This document shows positions 1-7,795 of a DNA stretch of 13,784 bases, one piece after another. Position 1 is the stretch's first letter, and each line of letters begins with the position of its first letter. This DNA comes from Flavobacterium psychrophilum (GTDB lineage Bacteria; Bacteroidota; Bacteroidia; Flavobacteriales; Flavobacteriaceae), in assembly GCA_945878515.1 (NCBI GenBank), contig CAMCTL010000087.1:1-13784 (forward strand), in the 5' to 3' direction. The position numbers and the translations under genes are program-made. Under the pieces are notes generated by a model. The model searched no databases. It had not been told where the DNA came from and was given only the letters and a program-made list of their open reading frames with translations.

Positions 1-1001
1 GAAGTCCACATCGCAAAAAATAAATCTCTAGCGCGCATTTCTTCTTTTCCAGTATTTTTTTTCAAATCCAAGAATTCGAAAATATCAGCGTGCCAAGTTT
101 CGATGTAAATCGCAAAACTTCCTTTGCGTTTTCCACCGCCTTGATCTACATAACGAGCAGTATCATTAAATACTCTCAACATGGGAACAATTCCGTTTGA
201 TGTTCCGTTTGTGCCACGAATATAGGAACCTGTTGCACGAACGTTATGAATTGAAAGTCCAACTCCACCTGCCGATTGGGATATTTTTGCGGTGTTTTTT
301 AAAGTGTCATAAATTCCGTCAATACTGTCGTCTTTCATTGCAAGAAGGAAACAAGAAGACATTTGCGGTTTTGGAGTTCCGGCGTTGAATAAGGTTGGAG
401 TGGCGTGCGTAAAGAATTTTTTCGACATCAAGTCGTAAGTTTCTATTACAGCCTCTAGGTCGTTTAAGTGAATTCCGACCGAAACACGCATCAACATGTG
501 TTGGGGACGCTCTACGATTTTTCCGTTTATTCTTAATAAATACGAACGTTCCAAAGTTTTAAATCCAAAATAATCGTAGTTGAAATCTCTGTTGTAAATG
601 ATATGAGAATCCAAGAATTCAGCATTGTCCATAATTACCTTATATACCTCTTCAGAAAGTAGTGGCGCTTTTAGATTCGTTCTCGGGTTGATATAATGAT
701 ACATATCGGTCATGGTTTCCGAGAAGGATTTTTTGGTATTCGAATGCAAATTAGAAATCGCAATTCGAGCAGCAAGTTGAGCATAATCTGGATGAGCAAT
801 GGTCATCGAAGCAGCAGTTTCGGCGGCTAGATTGTCTAATTCAGAAGTTGAAACTCCGTCATACAATCCTTCTATCACGCGCATTGCCACTTTTACTGGC
901 TCGACTAAACCATTTAGTCCATAGCATAGTTTTTTAATTCTATCCGTGATCTTGTCAAACATTACTGGCTCTTTATGGCCATCTCTTTTTATTACGTACA
1001 T
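1..1001 (-). CDS. nrdA: Ribonucleoside-diphosphate reductase, alpha subunit (class Ia), N-terminal part; runs off the left edge
   Basis: Large catalytic subunit of class Ia ribonucleotide reductase. With NrdB it reduces ribonucleoside diphosphates to deoxy forms in the cytoplasm. The window holds 333 complete codons from the ATG at 1001; the C-terminal half is beyond base 1. Residues 1 to about 90 read as an ATP-cone (MYVIKRDG start, [21 protein letters not shown]), the allosteric ATP/dATP activity site. The stretch [14 protein letters not shown] lies at 165-178. Cys217 in [10 protein letters not shown] is the expected first redox-active cysteine, followed by [29 protein letters not shown] and ARDLFFAMW. 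The radical-site and other active-site residues would lie outside the window. From memory the sequence tracks the human R1 protein very closely, so it belongs to the eukaryote-like type. The start lacks a Shine-Dalgarno sequence, which is usual for this phylum. It lies 222 bp downstream of nrdB on the same strand and may be cotranscribed with it. Confidence 0.97.
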   Translation of the reverse strand, partial: MYVIKRDGHKEPVMFDKITDRIKKLCYGLNGLVEPVKVAMRVIEGLYDGVSTSELDNLAAETAASMTIAHPDYAQLAARIAISNLHSNTKKSFSETMTDMYHYINPRTNLKAPLLSEEVYKVIMDNAEFLDSHIIYNRDFNYDYFGFKTLERSYLLRINGKIVERPQHMLMRVSVGIHLNDLEAVIETYDLMSKKFFTHATPTLFNAGTPKPQMSSCFLLAMKDDSIDGIYDTLKNTAKISQSAGGVGLSIHNVRATGSYIRGTNGTSNGIVPMLRVFNDTARYVDQGGGKRKGSFAIYIETWHADIFEFLDLKKNTGKEEMRARDLFFAMWT

Positions 1002-1095
1002 AATTTTTTGTTTTGTGAAATAGACAATCCCTTCTCTATTTCGGGGTATTTGTGATTGTTTTTTGGGAAGCTAATCCCGGTATTAATTGTGGTTA

Positions 1096-1224
1096 TTGCC
1101 ACGAAGACACAAAGGCGCAAAGTTTTTTTGGCTTTGGTATTTGTAGTAAGATTTTAGTTTACAATTAAATCTATACTCTTAATTATAATTTTCTTTGTGA
1201 CCTCGTGGCTTTGTGGCAAAAAAT
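1096..1224. repeat. Inverted pair of repeat arms, each three 8-bp units, in the nrdB-nrdA spacer
   Basis: The left arm at 1096-1122 and the right arm at 1192-1218 are inverted copies matching at about 21 of 27 positions, separated by roughly 70 bp of AT-rich sequence. Each arm is itself three units of 8 bp of the form C(A/G)C(A/G)A(A/G)GN: 1100-1107, 1108-1115 and 1116-1123 on the plus strand, and 1215-1192 on the minus strand. The right arm ends next to the nrdB stop codon (1224-1226). An mRNA running from nrdB into nrdA could fold the arms into a long imperfect stem. I recall similar CACGAAG/CACAAAG-rich elements dispersed in intergenic DNA of Flavobacteria and other phyla, so this is more likely a copy of a family than a site unique to nrd. 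Confidence 0.7.
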
Positions 1225-2201
1225 TAAAAATCAGCGTCGAAAGTGATTTTCTGAGCATCAACATCAGTATTCATCACACCTGTTTTTTGATATTCGGCTA
1301 CTTTCTTTTCGAAGAAATTTGTTTTTCCTTGAAGTGAAATCATATCCATAAAATCAAAAGGATTTGCGGTGTTGTATTCTCTTTCGCAACCTAATTCTAC
1401 TAATAATCTGTCGGTTACAAACTCTAAATATTGAGTCATCAAAACTGCGTTCATTCCTATTAAACTTACCGGAATTGATTCTGTAATAAATTCTCTTTCG
1501 ATATTTAAGGCTTCCACAATAATTTCTCGGATGCGTTCTTTTGACACTTTGTTGATCAGGTGATGATTGTGCAAATGAACTGCAAAATCACAGTGAACGC
1601 CTTCGTCACGAGAAATCAATTCGTTAGAAAAGGTTAAACCTGGCATCAAACCACGTTTTTTTAACCAAAAAATAGAACAGAAACTTCCGGAGAAGAAAAT
1701 ACCTTCAACGGCTGCAAAAGCAATTAATCTTTCGGCAAACGAATCGGATTCGATCCATTTCAAAGCCCATTCTGCTTTCTTTTGGATCGCTGGAAATCTT
1801 TCGATTGCATTGAATAATTCGTCTTTTTCGGCTTCATCTTTTACATAAGTATCAATCAAAAGCGAGTAGGTTTCGCTGTGAATATTTTCCATCATAATCT
1901 GGAAACCATAGAAGAATTTTGCTTCGGCATATTGTACTTCGTTAACGAAATTTTGAGCTAAGTTCTCGTTTACAATTCCATCTGAAGCGGCGAAAAAAGC
2001 CAAAATATGTTTTACAAAATACCTTTCGTCTTCGCTTAATTTGTTGTTCCAGTCGTTTAAATCTTGTGCTAAATCAATTTCTTCGGCAGTCCAAATACTA
2101 GCTTCTGTTTGTTTGTAAAATTCCCAGATATCGTGGTGTTTGATAGGAAAAATTACAAATCGATTTTTGTTTTCTTGCAAAATTGGTTCTACTTGTGCCA
2201 T
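1224..2201 (-). CDS. nrdB: Ribonucleoside-diphosphate reductase, beta subunit (class Ia, dimetal/tyrosyl radical)
   Basis: Small subunit of class Ia ribonucleotide reductase. It carries the diiron centre and tyrosyl radical that start catalysis in NrdA. At 325 residues it has normal length. The metal ligands fit: Asp74 (FFAASDG), Glu105 and His108 (MENIHSETY), Glu166 (AAVEGIFF), Glu200 and His203 ([11 protein letters not shown]). The radical tyrosine is Tyr112, four residues after His108, so this is a tyrosyl-radical enzyme and not the Phe-containing class Ic. The C-terminus ends in DADF, which I recall as the ending of the mouse R2 tail that docks on R1; this supports pairing with the eukaryote-like NrdA next door. 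The ATG at 2201 is the only sensible start. It precedes nrdA on the same strand, with the 222-bp repeat-bearing spacer between them. Confidence 0.98.
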   Translation of the reverse strand: MAQVEPILQENKNRFVIFPIKHHDIWEFYKQTEASIWTAEEIDLAQDLNDWNNKLSEDERYFVKHILAFFAASDGIVNENLAQNFVNEVQYAEAKFFYGFQIMMENIHSETYSLLIDTYVKDEAEKDELFNAIERFPAIQKKAEWALKWIESDSFAERLIAFAAVEGIFFSGSFCSIFWLKKRGLMPGLTFSNELISRDEGVHCDFAVHLHNHHLINKVSKERIREIIVEALNIEREFITESIPVSLIGMNAVLMTQYLEFVTDRLLVELGCEREYNTANPFDFMDMISLQGKTNFFEKKVAEYQKTGVMNTDVDAQKITFDADF

Positions 2202-2280
2202 AGATACTTTAATTTTATAAATATTTTGATTTTTTTATATTGCAAAGATTGTGAATTCTTGCGGTTTTAAAAAGTCAAAC

Positions 2281-2289
2281 TTATTCACA
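2281..2289 (+). promoter_or_regulatory. DnaA-box-like 9-mer upstream of nrdB
   Basis: TTATTCACA fits the relaxed DnaA-box consensus TT(A/T)TNCACA and lies about 80 bp upstream of the nrdB start. In E. coli, DnaA is known to bind upstream of the nrdAB operon, which makes the position suggestive. It is a single 9-mer in AT-rich DNA and could be there by chance. I found no second copy in this spacer and no convincing -33/-7 promoter for nrdB. Confidence 0.25.
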
Positions 2290-2452
2290 ATTGGCTTGAG
2301 TTTTGAACAAAAAGAAGTGATTGGAATATTTTTCATACAAATTTTAAATTATTGATATTCAATATTTTAAAATTAAAAATATCGTGTAAAGTACCGTAAA
2401 ATATAGGATTTTTTTATTTTTGAAATTAAAAAAACAAGGCAAGTTTTTTAAA

Positions 2453-3019
2453 CTACTTTTTTAATTCCTGAGCGACTTTTTCTAGCTCTAAATACCAATC
2501 TTCTCCAAATCTTCTGATGAGTGCTTCTTTGACGAATTTATACACGGGAACTTCTAATTCCTTGCCTAAAGAACAGGCATCATCGCAAATTTCCCATTTG
2601 TCATAATTCACCGCAAAAAATTCTGTAAAATCTTTGACACGAATGGGATACAAATGACAAGAAACGGGTTTTTTGAAACTAACCTCGCCTTGATTGTAGG
2701 CTTGTTCGATACCGCAAAGCGCGGTTTTGCCGTCGAAGATGACGTAGGCACAATCTTTATTGTCAATTAAAGGCGTTTCGAGATCGCCTTCGATGCCGAC
2801 TGTCCAAGTGCCTTGATCTTCAATAGCTGCAATGCCTTCTTTGCGTAGAAAGGGTTTAATTTTTGGATAAATTTCTTCTAAAATCTTGGTTTCGGCTTCG
2901 TTTAATGGTGCTCCAGCATCGCCATCGACGCAACAAGCGCCTTTGCAAGCCGATAAATTGCAAACAAATTCTTTTTCGAGAATGTCTTCTGAGACAATCG
3001 TTTTTCCTAGTTGAAACAT
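2453..3019 (-). CDS. DUF3109 family cysteine-cluster protein
   Basis: A 188-residue soluble protein without signal peptide or membrane segment. It has nine cysteines, at 20, 25, 29, 30, 90, 102, 121, 145 and 149. They include the front cluster [11 protein letters not shown] (20-30) and the block SCHLYPIRV (120-128). This pattern is that of the DUF3109 family, related to the zinc/iron-chelating YkgJ-type cysteine-rich domains. Binding of a metal or Fe-S cluster is therefore likely, but the biochemical role is unknown. The ATG at 3019 begins 4 nt after the stop of the upstream T9SS gene, so the two may share a transcript; nothing in their sequences suggests a joint function. Its 3' end faces the 251-bp spacer before nrdB, on the same strand. 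Confidence 0.88.
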   Translation of the reverse strand: MFQLGKTIVSEDILEKEFVCNLSACKGACCVDGDAGAPLNEAETKILEEIYPKIKPFLRKEGIAAIEDQGTWTVGIEGDLETPLIDNKDCAYVIFDGKTALCGIEQAYNQGEVSFKKPVSCHLYPIRVKDFTEFFAVNYDKWEICDDACSLGKELEVPVYKFVKEALIRRFGEDWYLELEKVAQELKK

Positions 3020-3023
3020 TTTA

Positions 3024-4631
3024 TTAGTGTGAAACAGTAATTTTGTGCGTAGATTTTTGATTATTAAAATCCGTCAAATTTACTATATAAATTCCCGTTG
3101 GAAGTTTATCTACATCAATTTTTGTAATGTTTTGCGCAGTTTCTTTTTTTACTAAAATTCCATTCATATTATAAATTGTTGCTTCGATGATAGGAGCGGA
3201 AAATGAATTTATGTTGATAAATGATTTTGCAGGGTTTGGATACATTGTAACTTCATCAATTTTATTAAAATCGGAAGTGCTTAAATTACCCAAAGAATAA
3301 ACACCGCCGCTAGTAAACCACTGTCCAGAACTTGAATAACTAATGATTTTATTCGGTAAACCATTAATTTCATTTATTTTTAAATTTCGAAAATATTCAG
3401 CATCTAGCAAAATATCACCTGACTCATTGATTACTCTACTGGAGACTTCAAGACCAACCATGAGAAGTCCCGTGTAGTATGAATATAGTACTTTGATTGA
3501 AGAATCGTTACTGATTTTTACTTCGGAAATTGTTACCTCATTAACCATATTAAGTCCTTGTACTGAATTGATAGATTTTGTAAGTGCAATTGTTTTCCAA
3601 AAAGTGTGGTCGCTATTGAATATTTGTAGGTTGTCGTCCAAGGGTTCAAATGAAGTGTAATATTTCTCGCCAGAATTTTCTAATTTTACTCTTGTAGTTT
3701 GTCTATCGTAGGTTTTTTCTAAGGAAAGTGACGGTAAATTGTATATGTTTGTACTGTACTTGTAATTATTTTGAATGTCTGCAATAAGTTTATCAGCAAG
3801 TCCTTCTATTGTATTTATTACCAGTTTTCGTGAATTGGGTACCGTTATAAGTTCCACATTATTCTCATTAACAATTTTAGAAAGATAGGTTGTTGTGGTA
3901 TTTACCGTTTCTGAAAGAGAATAACCAATTTCTAAAAGCGCATCGGGGTTGATTTTGTTTTCAGAAATAAAATCAATGTCAGTATAACTAGCATTAGTTG
4001 GTTTTGGTAAACTCACTGTTTTCCATAGACTGTGATTGGCGTTGTAAATTTTTGTGTTGTTATTTGTTTTATCTAACAAATAATATTTTTCGCCTGAATT
4101 TTCTAGTTTGATTCTTTTTAAATTACCGTAGTCGTAGGTGTTTTCCAAAAGAAGTTCAGGAAATGAATATACTTTAGTTTCGGTGGTTCCTGTTGCTATT
4201 AGTTTATCTGGAAGACCCGAAATCTCACTTAAATAGGTTTCAGGAGCTATATTTAGAATCGTTAATACTGTTGTTCCGTTTTCAGAAAAAACCTTACAAT
4301 TTGTCTTATTTGTGTTAATGTCGTAGTACACAAAAATAACTTCAATATTGGTATCAGGATTTATTCTGGTTTCTGATATGTTAATTATATTGGCACTTGG
4401 CGCATACATGTGCGGTATTGTGGCTGGGAGTATAATAGTTTTCCATAAGGTGTGGTTGCTATTATATAAGAACAATTCATTGGTTTCTCGTTTCAATTCA
4501 TAATATTTTTCTCCTGAATTTTCGAGTTTTATTCGAGTGACTGCACTATTAGTATAGGTATGTTCTAAAGTTATTTGTGCAAAAGAGTTGAAAGCGATAA
4601 AGAATAGTAGGTAGGGTAGAAATATTTTCAT
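3024..4631 (-). CDS. Secreted protein with three ~140-residue repeats and a type IX secretion sorting domain
   Basis: Predicted T9SS cargo of 535 residues from the ATG at 4631. A TTG two codons upstream would also be in frame, but the ATG gives the normal MK-type signal peptide (residues 1-18, cleavage after NSFA). The mature part consists of three tandem units starting near residues 22, 161 and 303. Each contains [10 protein letters not shown] (35-44, 175-184, 316-325), then an H-x-x-WKT block about 25 residues on (HTLWKTI, HSLWKTV, HTFWKTI), and ends with a G-L-x-(D/N)-K block ([24 protein letters not shown]). The units look like beta-rich modules. From about residue 462 follows a type A (Por secretion) sorting domain: YPNPA at 464-468, then IYNMNG and [10 protein letters not shown]. 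Substrate or function is not recognisable; surface binding or adhesion is only a guess. The gene is divergent from marC. Confidence 0.9.
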   Translation of the reverse strand: MKIFLPYLLFFIAFNSFAQITLEHTYTNSAVTRIKLENSGEKYYELKRETNELFLYNSNHTLWKTIILPATIPHMYAPSANIINISETRINPDTNIEVIFVYYDINTNKTNCKVFSENGTTVLTILNIAPETYLSEISGLPDKLIATGTTETKVYSFPELLLENTYDYGNLKRIKLENSGEKYYLLDKTNNNTKIYNANHSLWKTVSLPKPTNASYTDIDFISENKINPDALLEIGYSLSETVNTTTTYLSKIVNENNVELITVPNSRKLVINTIEGLADKLIADIQNNYKYSTNIYNLPSLSLEKTYDRQTTRVKLENSGEKYYTSFEPLDDNLQIFNSDHTFWKTIALTKSINSVQGLNMVNEVTISEVKISNDSSIKVLYSYYTGLLMVGLEVSSRVINESGDILLDAEYFRNLKINEINGLPNKIISYSSSGQWFTSGGVYSLGNLSTSDFNKIDEVTMYPNPAKSFININSFSAPIIEATIYNMNGILVKKETAQNITKIDVDKLPTGIYIVNLTDFNNQKSTHKITVSH

Positions 4632-4646
4632 AGACAAATTTTTTGT

Positions 4647-4675
4647 TAAATATACAATTTAATACAAAACAGCAA
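4647..4675 (-). promoter_or_regulatory. Candidate promoter of the T9SS repeat protein gene
   Basis: On the minus strand, a -33 TTG (4675-4673) and a -7 element TATATTTA (4654-4647, one mismatch to TAnnTTTG) are separated by 18 bp. This would start transcription near 4640 and leave a leader of about 9 nt before the ATG at 4631. Confidence 0.35.
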
Positions 4676-4742
4676 TATTAATTGATTGTTAACAGAACCA
4701 TAAAAACAACATCAAACTCTCTTTCAACAATATGAAAAACAC

Positions 4743-4750
4743 TACTTTTG
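4743..4750 (+). promoter_or_regulatory. Candidate -7 element upstream of marC
   Basis: TACTTTTG matches the Bacteroidota -7 consensus TAnnTTTG exactly and lies about 20 nt before the ATG at 4771. No TTG was found at the usual -33 distance, so only half of the promoter is supported. Confidence 0.4.
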
Positions 4751-4770
4751 CCTCATAAATTTTTGTGGTT

Positions 4771-5346
4771 ATGGAATTAGATTTTAAAGAAATTGCAACC
4801 GTAGGAATGGTGCTTTTTGCAGTAATTGATATTGTGGGAACGGTGCCTATTGTGGTCGATTTGAGAGCCAAACACGGGCATATCGAATCAGAGAAAGCAT
4901 CTCTTGTCGCCGGATTGATTATGATTATTTTTCTATTTATTGGTGAGGAATTTCTAAGTTTAATAGGTATTGATGTGCATTCTTTTGCAGTTGCAGGATC
5001 TTTTGTCTTATTTTTTTTGGCACTAGAAATGATTTTAGGCATCCGCATTTATCGTGATGAAGAATCCAGTTCAGCGTCGATTGTCCCAATTGCTTTTCCA
5101 TTAATTGCTGGTGCAGGAACGATGACTACTTTATTGTCTTTAAAGGCGCAATACCAAACCGTAAATATTCTTATTGCCATCGTTTTGAATATTATTGTAG
5201 TCTATATGGTTCTAAAAGCATCGTCTAAAATCGAAAAAATGTTGGGCAAAAATGGTTTAGGAGTCATAAGGAAGGCTTTTGGCGTGGTTCTTTTGGCAAT
5301 AGCTGTTAAATTATTTGCAGGTAATGTTAAAGATTTGTTTCTGTAA
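4771..5346 (+). CDS. MarC family integral membrane protein
   Basis: A 191-residue polytopic inner-membrane protein of the MarC (UPF0056) family. Hydrophobic segments lie at about 8-29, 43-65, 70-92, 104-123, 131-149 and 164-184, giving the six helices usual for the family. The signature-like block PIAFPLIAGAGTMTTL is at 106-121; the same Pro/Gly-rich pattern appears in helix 1 as AVIDIVGTVPIVV. The molecular function of MarC proteins is not established; an early link to multiple antibiotic resistance in E. coli has not held up, and a transport role is assumed from the fold. The open frame extends to a GTG at 4765, but the ATG at 4771 is preferred. A small membrane protein gene follows 46 bp downstream on the same strand. 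Confidence 0.92.
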   Translation: MELDFKEIATVGMVLFAVIDIVGTVPIVVDLRAKHGHIESEKASLVAGLIMIIFLFIGEEFLSLIGIDVHSFAVAGSFVLFFLALEMILGIRIYRDEESSSASIVPIAFPLIAGAGTMTTLLSLKAQYQTVNILIAIVLNIIVVYMVLKASSKIEKMLGKNGLGVIRKAFGVVLLAIAVKLFAGNVKDLFL

Positions 5347-5392
5347 ATTTTATTTTTATAAATTTACCTTTCCTTTTTAAAAATAGAATATT

Positions 5393-5596
5393 ATGAAAAT
5401 CTTTACCAATATATTAGTCGTCTTAGCAATTGGGCTTATTGCATTTAACATTAGCTTGCTTGACTTCAAAAACCTTCTCGAAGGCAACAGTATGGTTGCT
5501 TTTATTGGAATTGCGGCTTCATTTTGTGCTATTTTAATTCTAGTAATTTTTAGAATGTCAAAAAGTATTGAAGAAAAAATGAACGATAAGTTTTAA
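5393..5596 (+). CDS. Small two-helix membrane protein, unrecognised
   Basis: A 67-residue protein with two hydrophobic segments (about 5-23 and 34-53), a short charged loop between them and a lysine/glutamate-rich tail (MSKSIEEKMNDKF). The first segment could also be read as a signal anchor. Its stop overlaps the next start by one base (TAATG at 5594-5598), so it is very likely translated together with the small flavoprotein downstream. This tight coupling is the main evidence that it is a real gene. A weak promoter-like pair, TTTG at 5334-5337 and TAAATTTA at 5359-5366 with a 21-bp spacer, may serve it. No function can be assigned. Confidence 0.75.
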   Translation: MKIFTNILVVLAIGLIAFNISLLDFKNLLEGNSMVAFIGIAASFCAILILVIFRMSKSIEEKMNDKF

Positions 5597-6204
5597 TGTT
5601 TGATGTTTTAATCCTTGGCGGTGGCGTCTCTGGAATTTCTTGTGCATTAGTATTAGGTTCAGCCAAAAACAAACCCTTTGTTACTGAAAAATCAATTGGA
5701 ATTATTTCGCATCAAAAAAATTCTAATCTTCAAGAAGCAGTTATTAATAATGCGTACGGAATTCCTGCTGGAAAATTAGGAACCGATTTACTAGCTGAAA
5801 GCATTCAACATTTATCCGAAAACTATCCTCATATTATTCAGATTCCAAATGAAAAAGTGATGAAAATCGAAGGACAATCTGAAGAATTTACAATCACTAC
5901 CAACAGAAATACTTATACATCCAAAACTGTTGTTATTGGAATTGGTGCCACAAACACTTTTGCTATTGAAGGCTTGATGCAATACATTGAACCGAATAAA
6001 AAAACACCAGTAGAAAAACAAAGAATTCAGCTAAAAAACGCTGATTATATTGTTATTGAAGGAATTTATGTTATTGGAACTCTAGCCGGTTTAAGAAGTC
6101 AGGTTTCAATTGCTGCTGGAAGTGGTGCTGCTGTTGCAACGGATATTCTAACGTTGTGGAATGACGGTATTCAGACTCAAGTTCACGATAGTATTAAGAA
6201 TTAG
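5596..6204 (+). CDS. Small thioredoxin-reductase-like flavoprotein lacking the NAD(P)H domain
   Basis: A 202-residue protein related to the FAD domain of thioredoxin-reductase-type flavoproteins. The dinucleotide-binding motif GGGVSG is at 8-13 after a short beta strand (FDVLIL). VVIGIGATNTF (112-122) matches the strand that closes the FAD fold. GIYVIGTLAG (156-165) followed by SIAAGSGAAVA (171-181) matches the C-terminal FAD block. About 100 residues expected for the NAD(P)H domain are missing between these, and no CxxC redox motif is present. The usual Gly-Asp contact to FAD is Gly161-Thr162 here. I recall similar ~200-residue proteins in other Flavobacteriaceae, so this is probably a reduced family and not a damaged gene. 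The frame is intact, the start overlaps the preceding stop, and the gene ends 3 bp from the convergent ctpA-type gene. Confidence 0.8.
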   Translation: MFDVLILGGGVSGISCALVLGSAKNKPFVTEKSIGIISHQKNSNLQEAVINNAYGIPAGKLGTDLLAESIQHLSENYPHIIQIPNEKVMKIEGQSEEFTITTNRNTYTSKTVVIGIGATNTFAIEGLMQYIEPNKKTPVEKQRIQLKNADYIVIEGIYVIGTLAGLRSQVSIAAGSGAAVATDILTLWNDGIQTQVHDSIKN

Positions 6205-6207
6205 TTT

Positions 6208-7776
6208 TTATTTCAACACTTTTTTTATCATCGCATCGTCTTTCAACACAATCTCATAAAATTTATTTTCATTGAATAATTGGCGGGCAAACTCCGCAGA
6301 TAAATAGCGTTTTACCAAAGATTTGCTTTTATCCAATTTGATCTTAATTCCATTCTTGAAAAGGTGTTTTTGAAATGAGTTGAAATACAAATCCGTCGCT
6401 TCCATTTTAACCATAAATTGTTCGAAAGTCAATCCTTTAAATAGGTTTCGGTTGTGATCCAATTGTTCAAAAACGAATTGACCTGGAATTCCTGATTGCA
6501 ATAAATAATCAGTATGATCTTTATCTTCTTCCAATGCCAGAGGGACAAAAACATCGGGAACTATGCCTCCGCCACCATAAACAATTTTGCCTTTTGCCGT
6601 TTTGAATTTGGGTGAATTTGGAGTTTTTATGCTGTCTTTATGATACAATTCTCCACTTTTAAAACGCGATTCTGCTTCTTTCAGATAATCTTCATTACCT
6701 TTTGAATATGGTTTTTGTATAGAACGTCCTGTTGGGGTGTAATATCTGGAAACTGTCAATCGAACGGCGGAGCCATCGTCAAAATTCATTTCTCTTTGTA
6801 CCAATCCTTTGCCAAAAGACCTACGTCCTACAATGGTTCCTCTGTCATTATCTTGAATGGCTCCAGCCAATATTTCGCTTGCCGAAGCACTTTTTTCGTT
6901 AATTAAGACAAATAGTTTTCCGCTTTCGAAACTACCCGTCTTAGTAGCGAAAGTTTTTTCGGTTGTTCCGTTTTTGTCTTTCGTAAAAACAATTAATTTT
7001 TTGTCAGTTAGAAATTCATCGGCAATAGCCACAGCTTCTTCTAAATATCCGCCACCGTTGTCGCGAAGGTCGATCACAAGTGATTTTACACCTTTTTCTT
7101 TCAAAGTAGTCAAGCCAGTTTTGAATTCATCGAAAGTGCTTTCGGCAAAACGATTGATTTTGATGTAACCAGTTGTTGGGTTCAAAAGCAATGTGGCATC
7201 AACACTTTTTATAGGAATAACGCCTCGTTTGATTTTAATATTTAATTTTTTGTTTTCGGATTTTCTATAAACGGTAACTATAATTTCGGAGCCTTCTTTT
7301 CCTTTTAGTTTAGAAAATAAACTGTCTGTAGGTAGTTTTCGTCCGTATAGTTTTGTTTTATCGGCGTATAAAATTCGGTCTCCAGATTTAATTCCCGCTT
7401 TTTCCGAAGGTCCGTTTTCGATGGTTTTTATAATTGCCAGAGAATCTTTAAACATATAAAAATTCACTCCGATTCCTACAAATTCTCCACGCATACTTTC
7501 GGCAACCTGAATTTGTTCGTTAGGAGTAATATAAACCGAATGTGGATCGAGTTTTGCCAAAATATCATTAACGGTTAGGTCAACTATAGAATCAGTATTA
7601 ACGTTATCGACATACTCGTTGTCTATAAAATCAAGTAATTTGTTGAGCTTGCTTTTATAATTATTTTTTGATCCTAACGGCTTTTCGACTGGGAAATTTA
7701 AATATCCGCCAAGCAAAATGCCAACAGCAAGTGTAAAAAACAGAAGAATAGGAAAAAAGACGCGACTTTTTTTCAT
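6208..7776 (-). CDS. Carboxyl-terminal processing protease, S41 family (CtpA/Prc type)
   Basis: A periplasmic, membrane-tethered serine protease of 522 residues. An N-terminal signal/anchor helix lies at about 6-25. A PDZ domain spans roughly 90-185 (GEFVGIGVNF, GPSEKAGIKSGDRIL). The S41 catalytic domain follows, with IDLRDNGGGYLEEAVAIA (235-252). By alignment with E. coli Prc motifs the catalytic dyad is Ser298 (KSASASEILAGA) and Lys323 (RRSFGKG). A C-terminal extension of about 100 residues carries no recognised motif. Family members trim unfolded or tagged envelope proteins; the substrate here is unknown. It is the last gene of a tight minus-strand operon, 19 bp after the 154-residue exported protein, and meets the convergent flavoprotein gene with a 3-bp gap, so any terminator must lie inside the opposing gene. 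Confidence 0.95.
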   Translation of the reverse strand: MKKSRVFFPILLFFTLAVGILLGGYLNFPVEKPLGSKNNYKSKLNKLLDFIDNEYVDNVNTDSIVDLTVNDILAKLDPHSVYITPNEQIQVAESMRGEFVGIGVNFYMFKDSLAIIKTIENGPSEKAGIKSGDRILYADKTKLYGRKLPTDSLFSKLKGKEGSEIIVTVYRKSENKKLNIKIKRGVIPIKSVDATLLLNPTTGYIKINRFAESTFDEFKTGLTTLKEKGVKSLVIDLRDNGGGYLEEAVAIADEFLTDKKLIVFTKDKNGTTEKTFATKTGSFESGKLFVLINEKSASASEILAGAIQDNDRGTIVGRRSFGKGLVQREMNFDDGSAVRLTVSRYYTPTGRSIQKPYSKGNEDYLKEAESRFKSGELYHKDSIKTPNSPKFKTAKGKIVYGGGGIVPDVFVPLALEEDKDHTDYLLQSGIPGQFVFEQLDHNRNLFKGLTFEQFMVKMEATDLYFNSFQKHLFKNGIKIKLDKSKSLVKRYLSAEFARQLFNENKFYEIVLKDDAMIKKVLK

Positions 7777-7795
7777 TTGCTAGATTTGAAATAAT

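Noticed and set aside
197..388. 63-codon plus-strand frame over nrdA
   Set aside because: Antisense to highly conserved NrdA sequence; no support of its own.
1063..1078. Short palindrome GGGAAGCTAATCCC upstream of nrdA as a terminator or operator
   Set aside because: Only four to five base pairs and no T run in the direction of transcription.
2427..2460. Terminator after the DUF3109 gene
   Set aside because: Only a weak AGTTT/AAACT pairing in an A/T-rich stretch; not better than chance.
4689..5048. 119-codon open frame on the minus strand within marC
   Set aside because: It is antisense to a clear MarC gene, its translation is low-complexity (Ser/Thr/Ile/Lys) without a family pattern, and it would have to begin inside the coding region of a real gene.
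5596..6204. Reading the short flavoprotein as a pseudogene of thioredoxin reductase
   Set aside because: The frame is intact, both FAD-fold ends are present, and the start is coupled to the upstream gene; it looks like a reduced protein and not a decayed one.
6857..7168. 103-codon plus-strand open frame inside the CtpA-type gene
   Set aside because: Antisense to the S41 catalytic domain, whose motifs are intact; the opposite frame is an expected by-product of that coding sequence.
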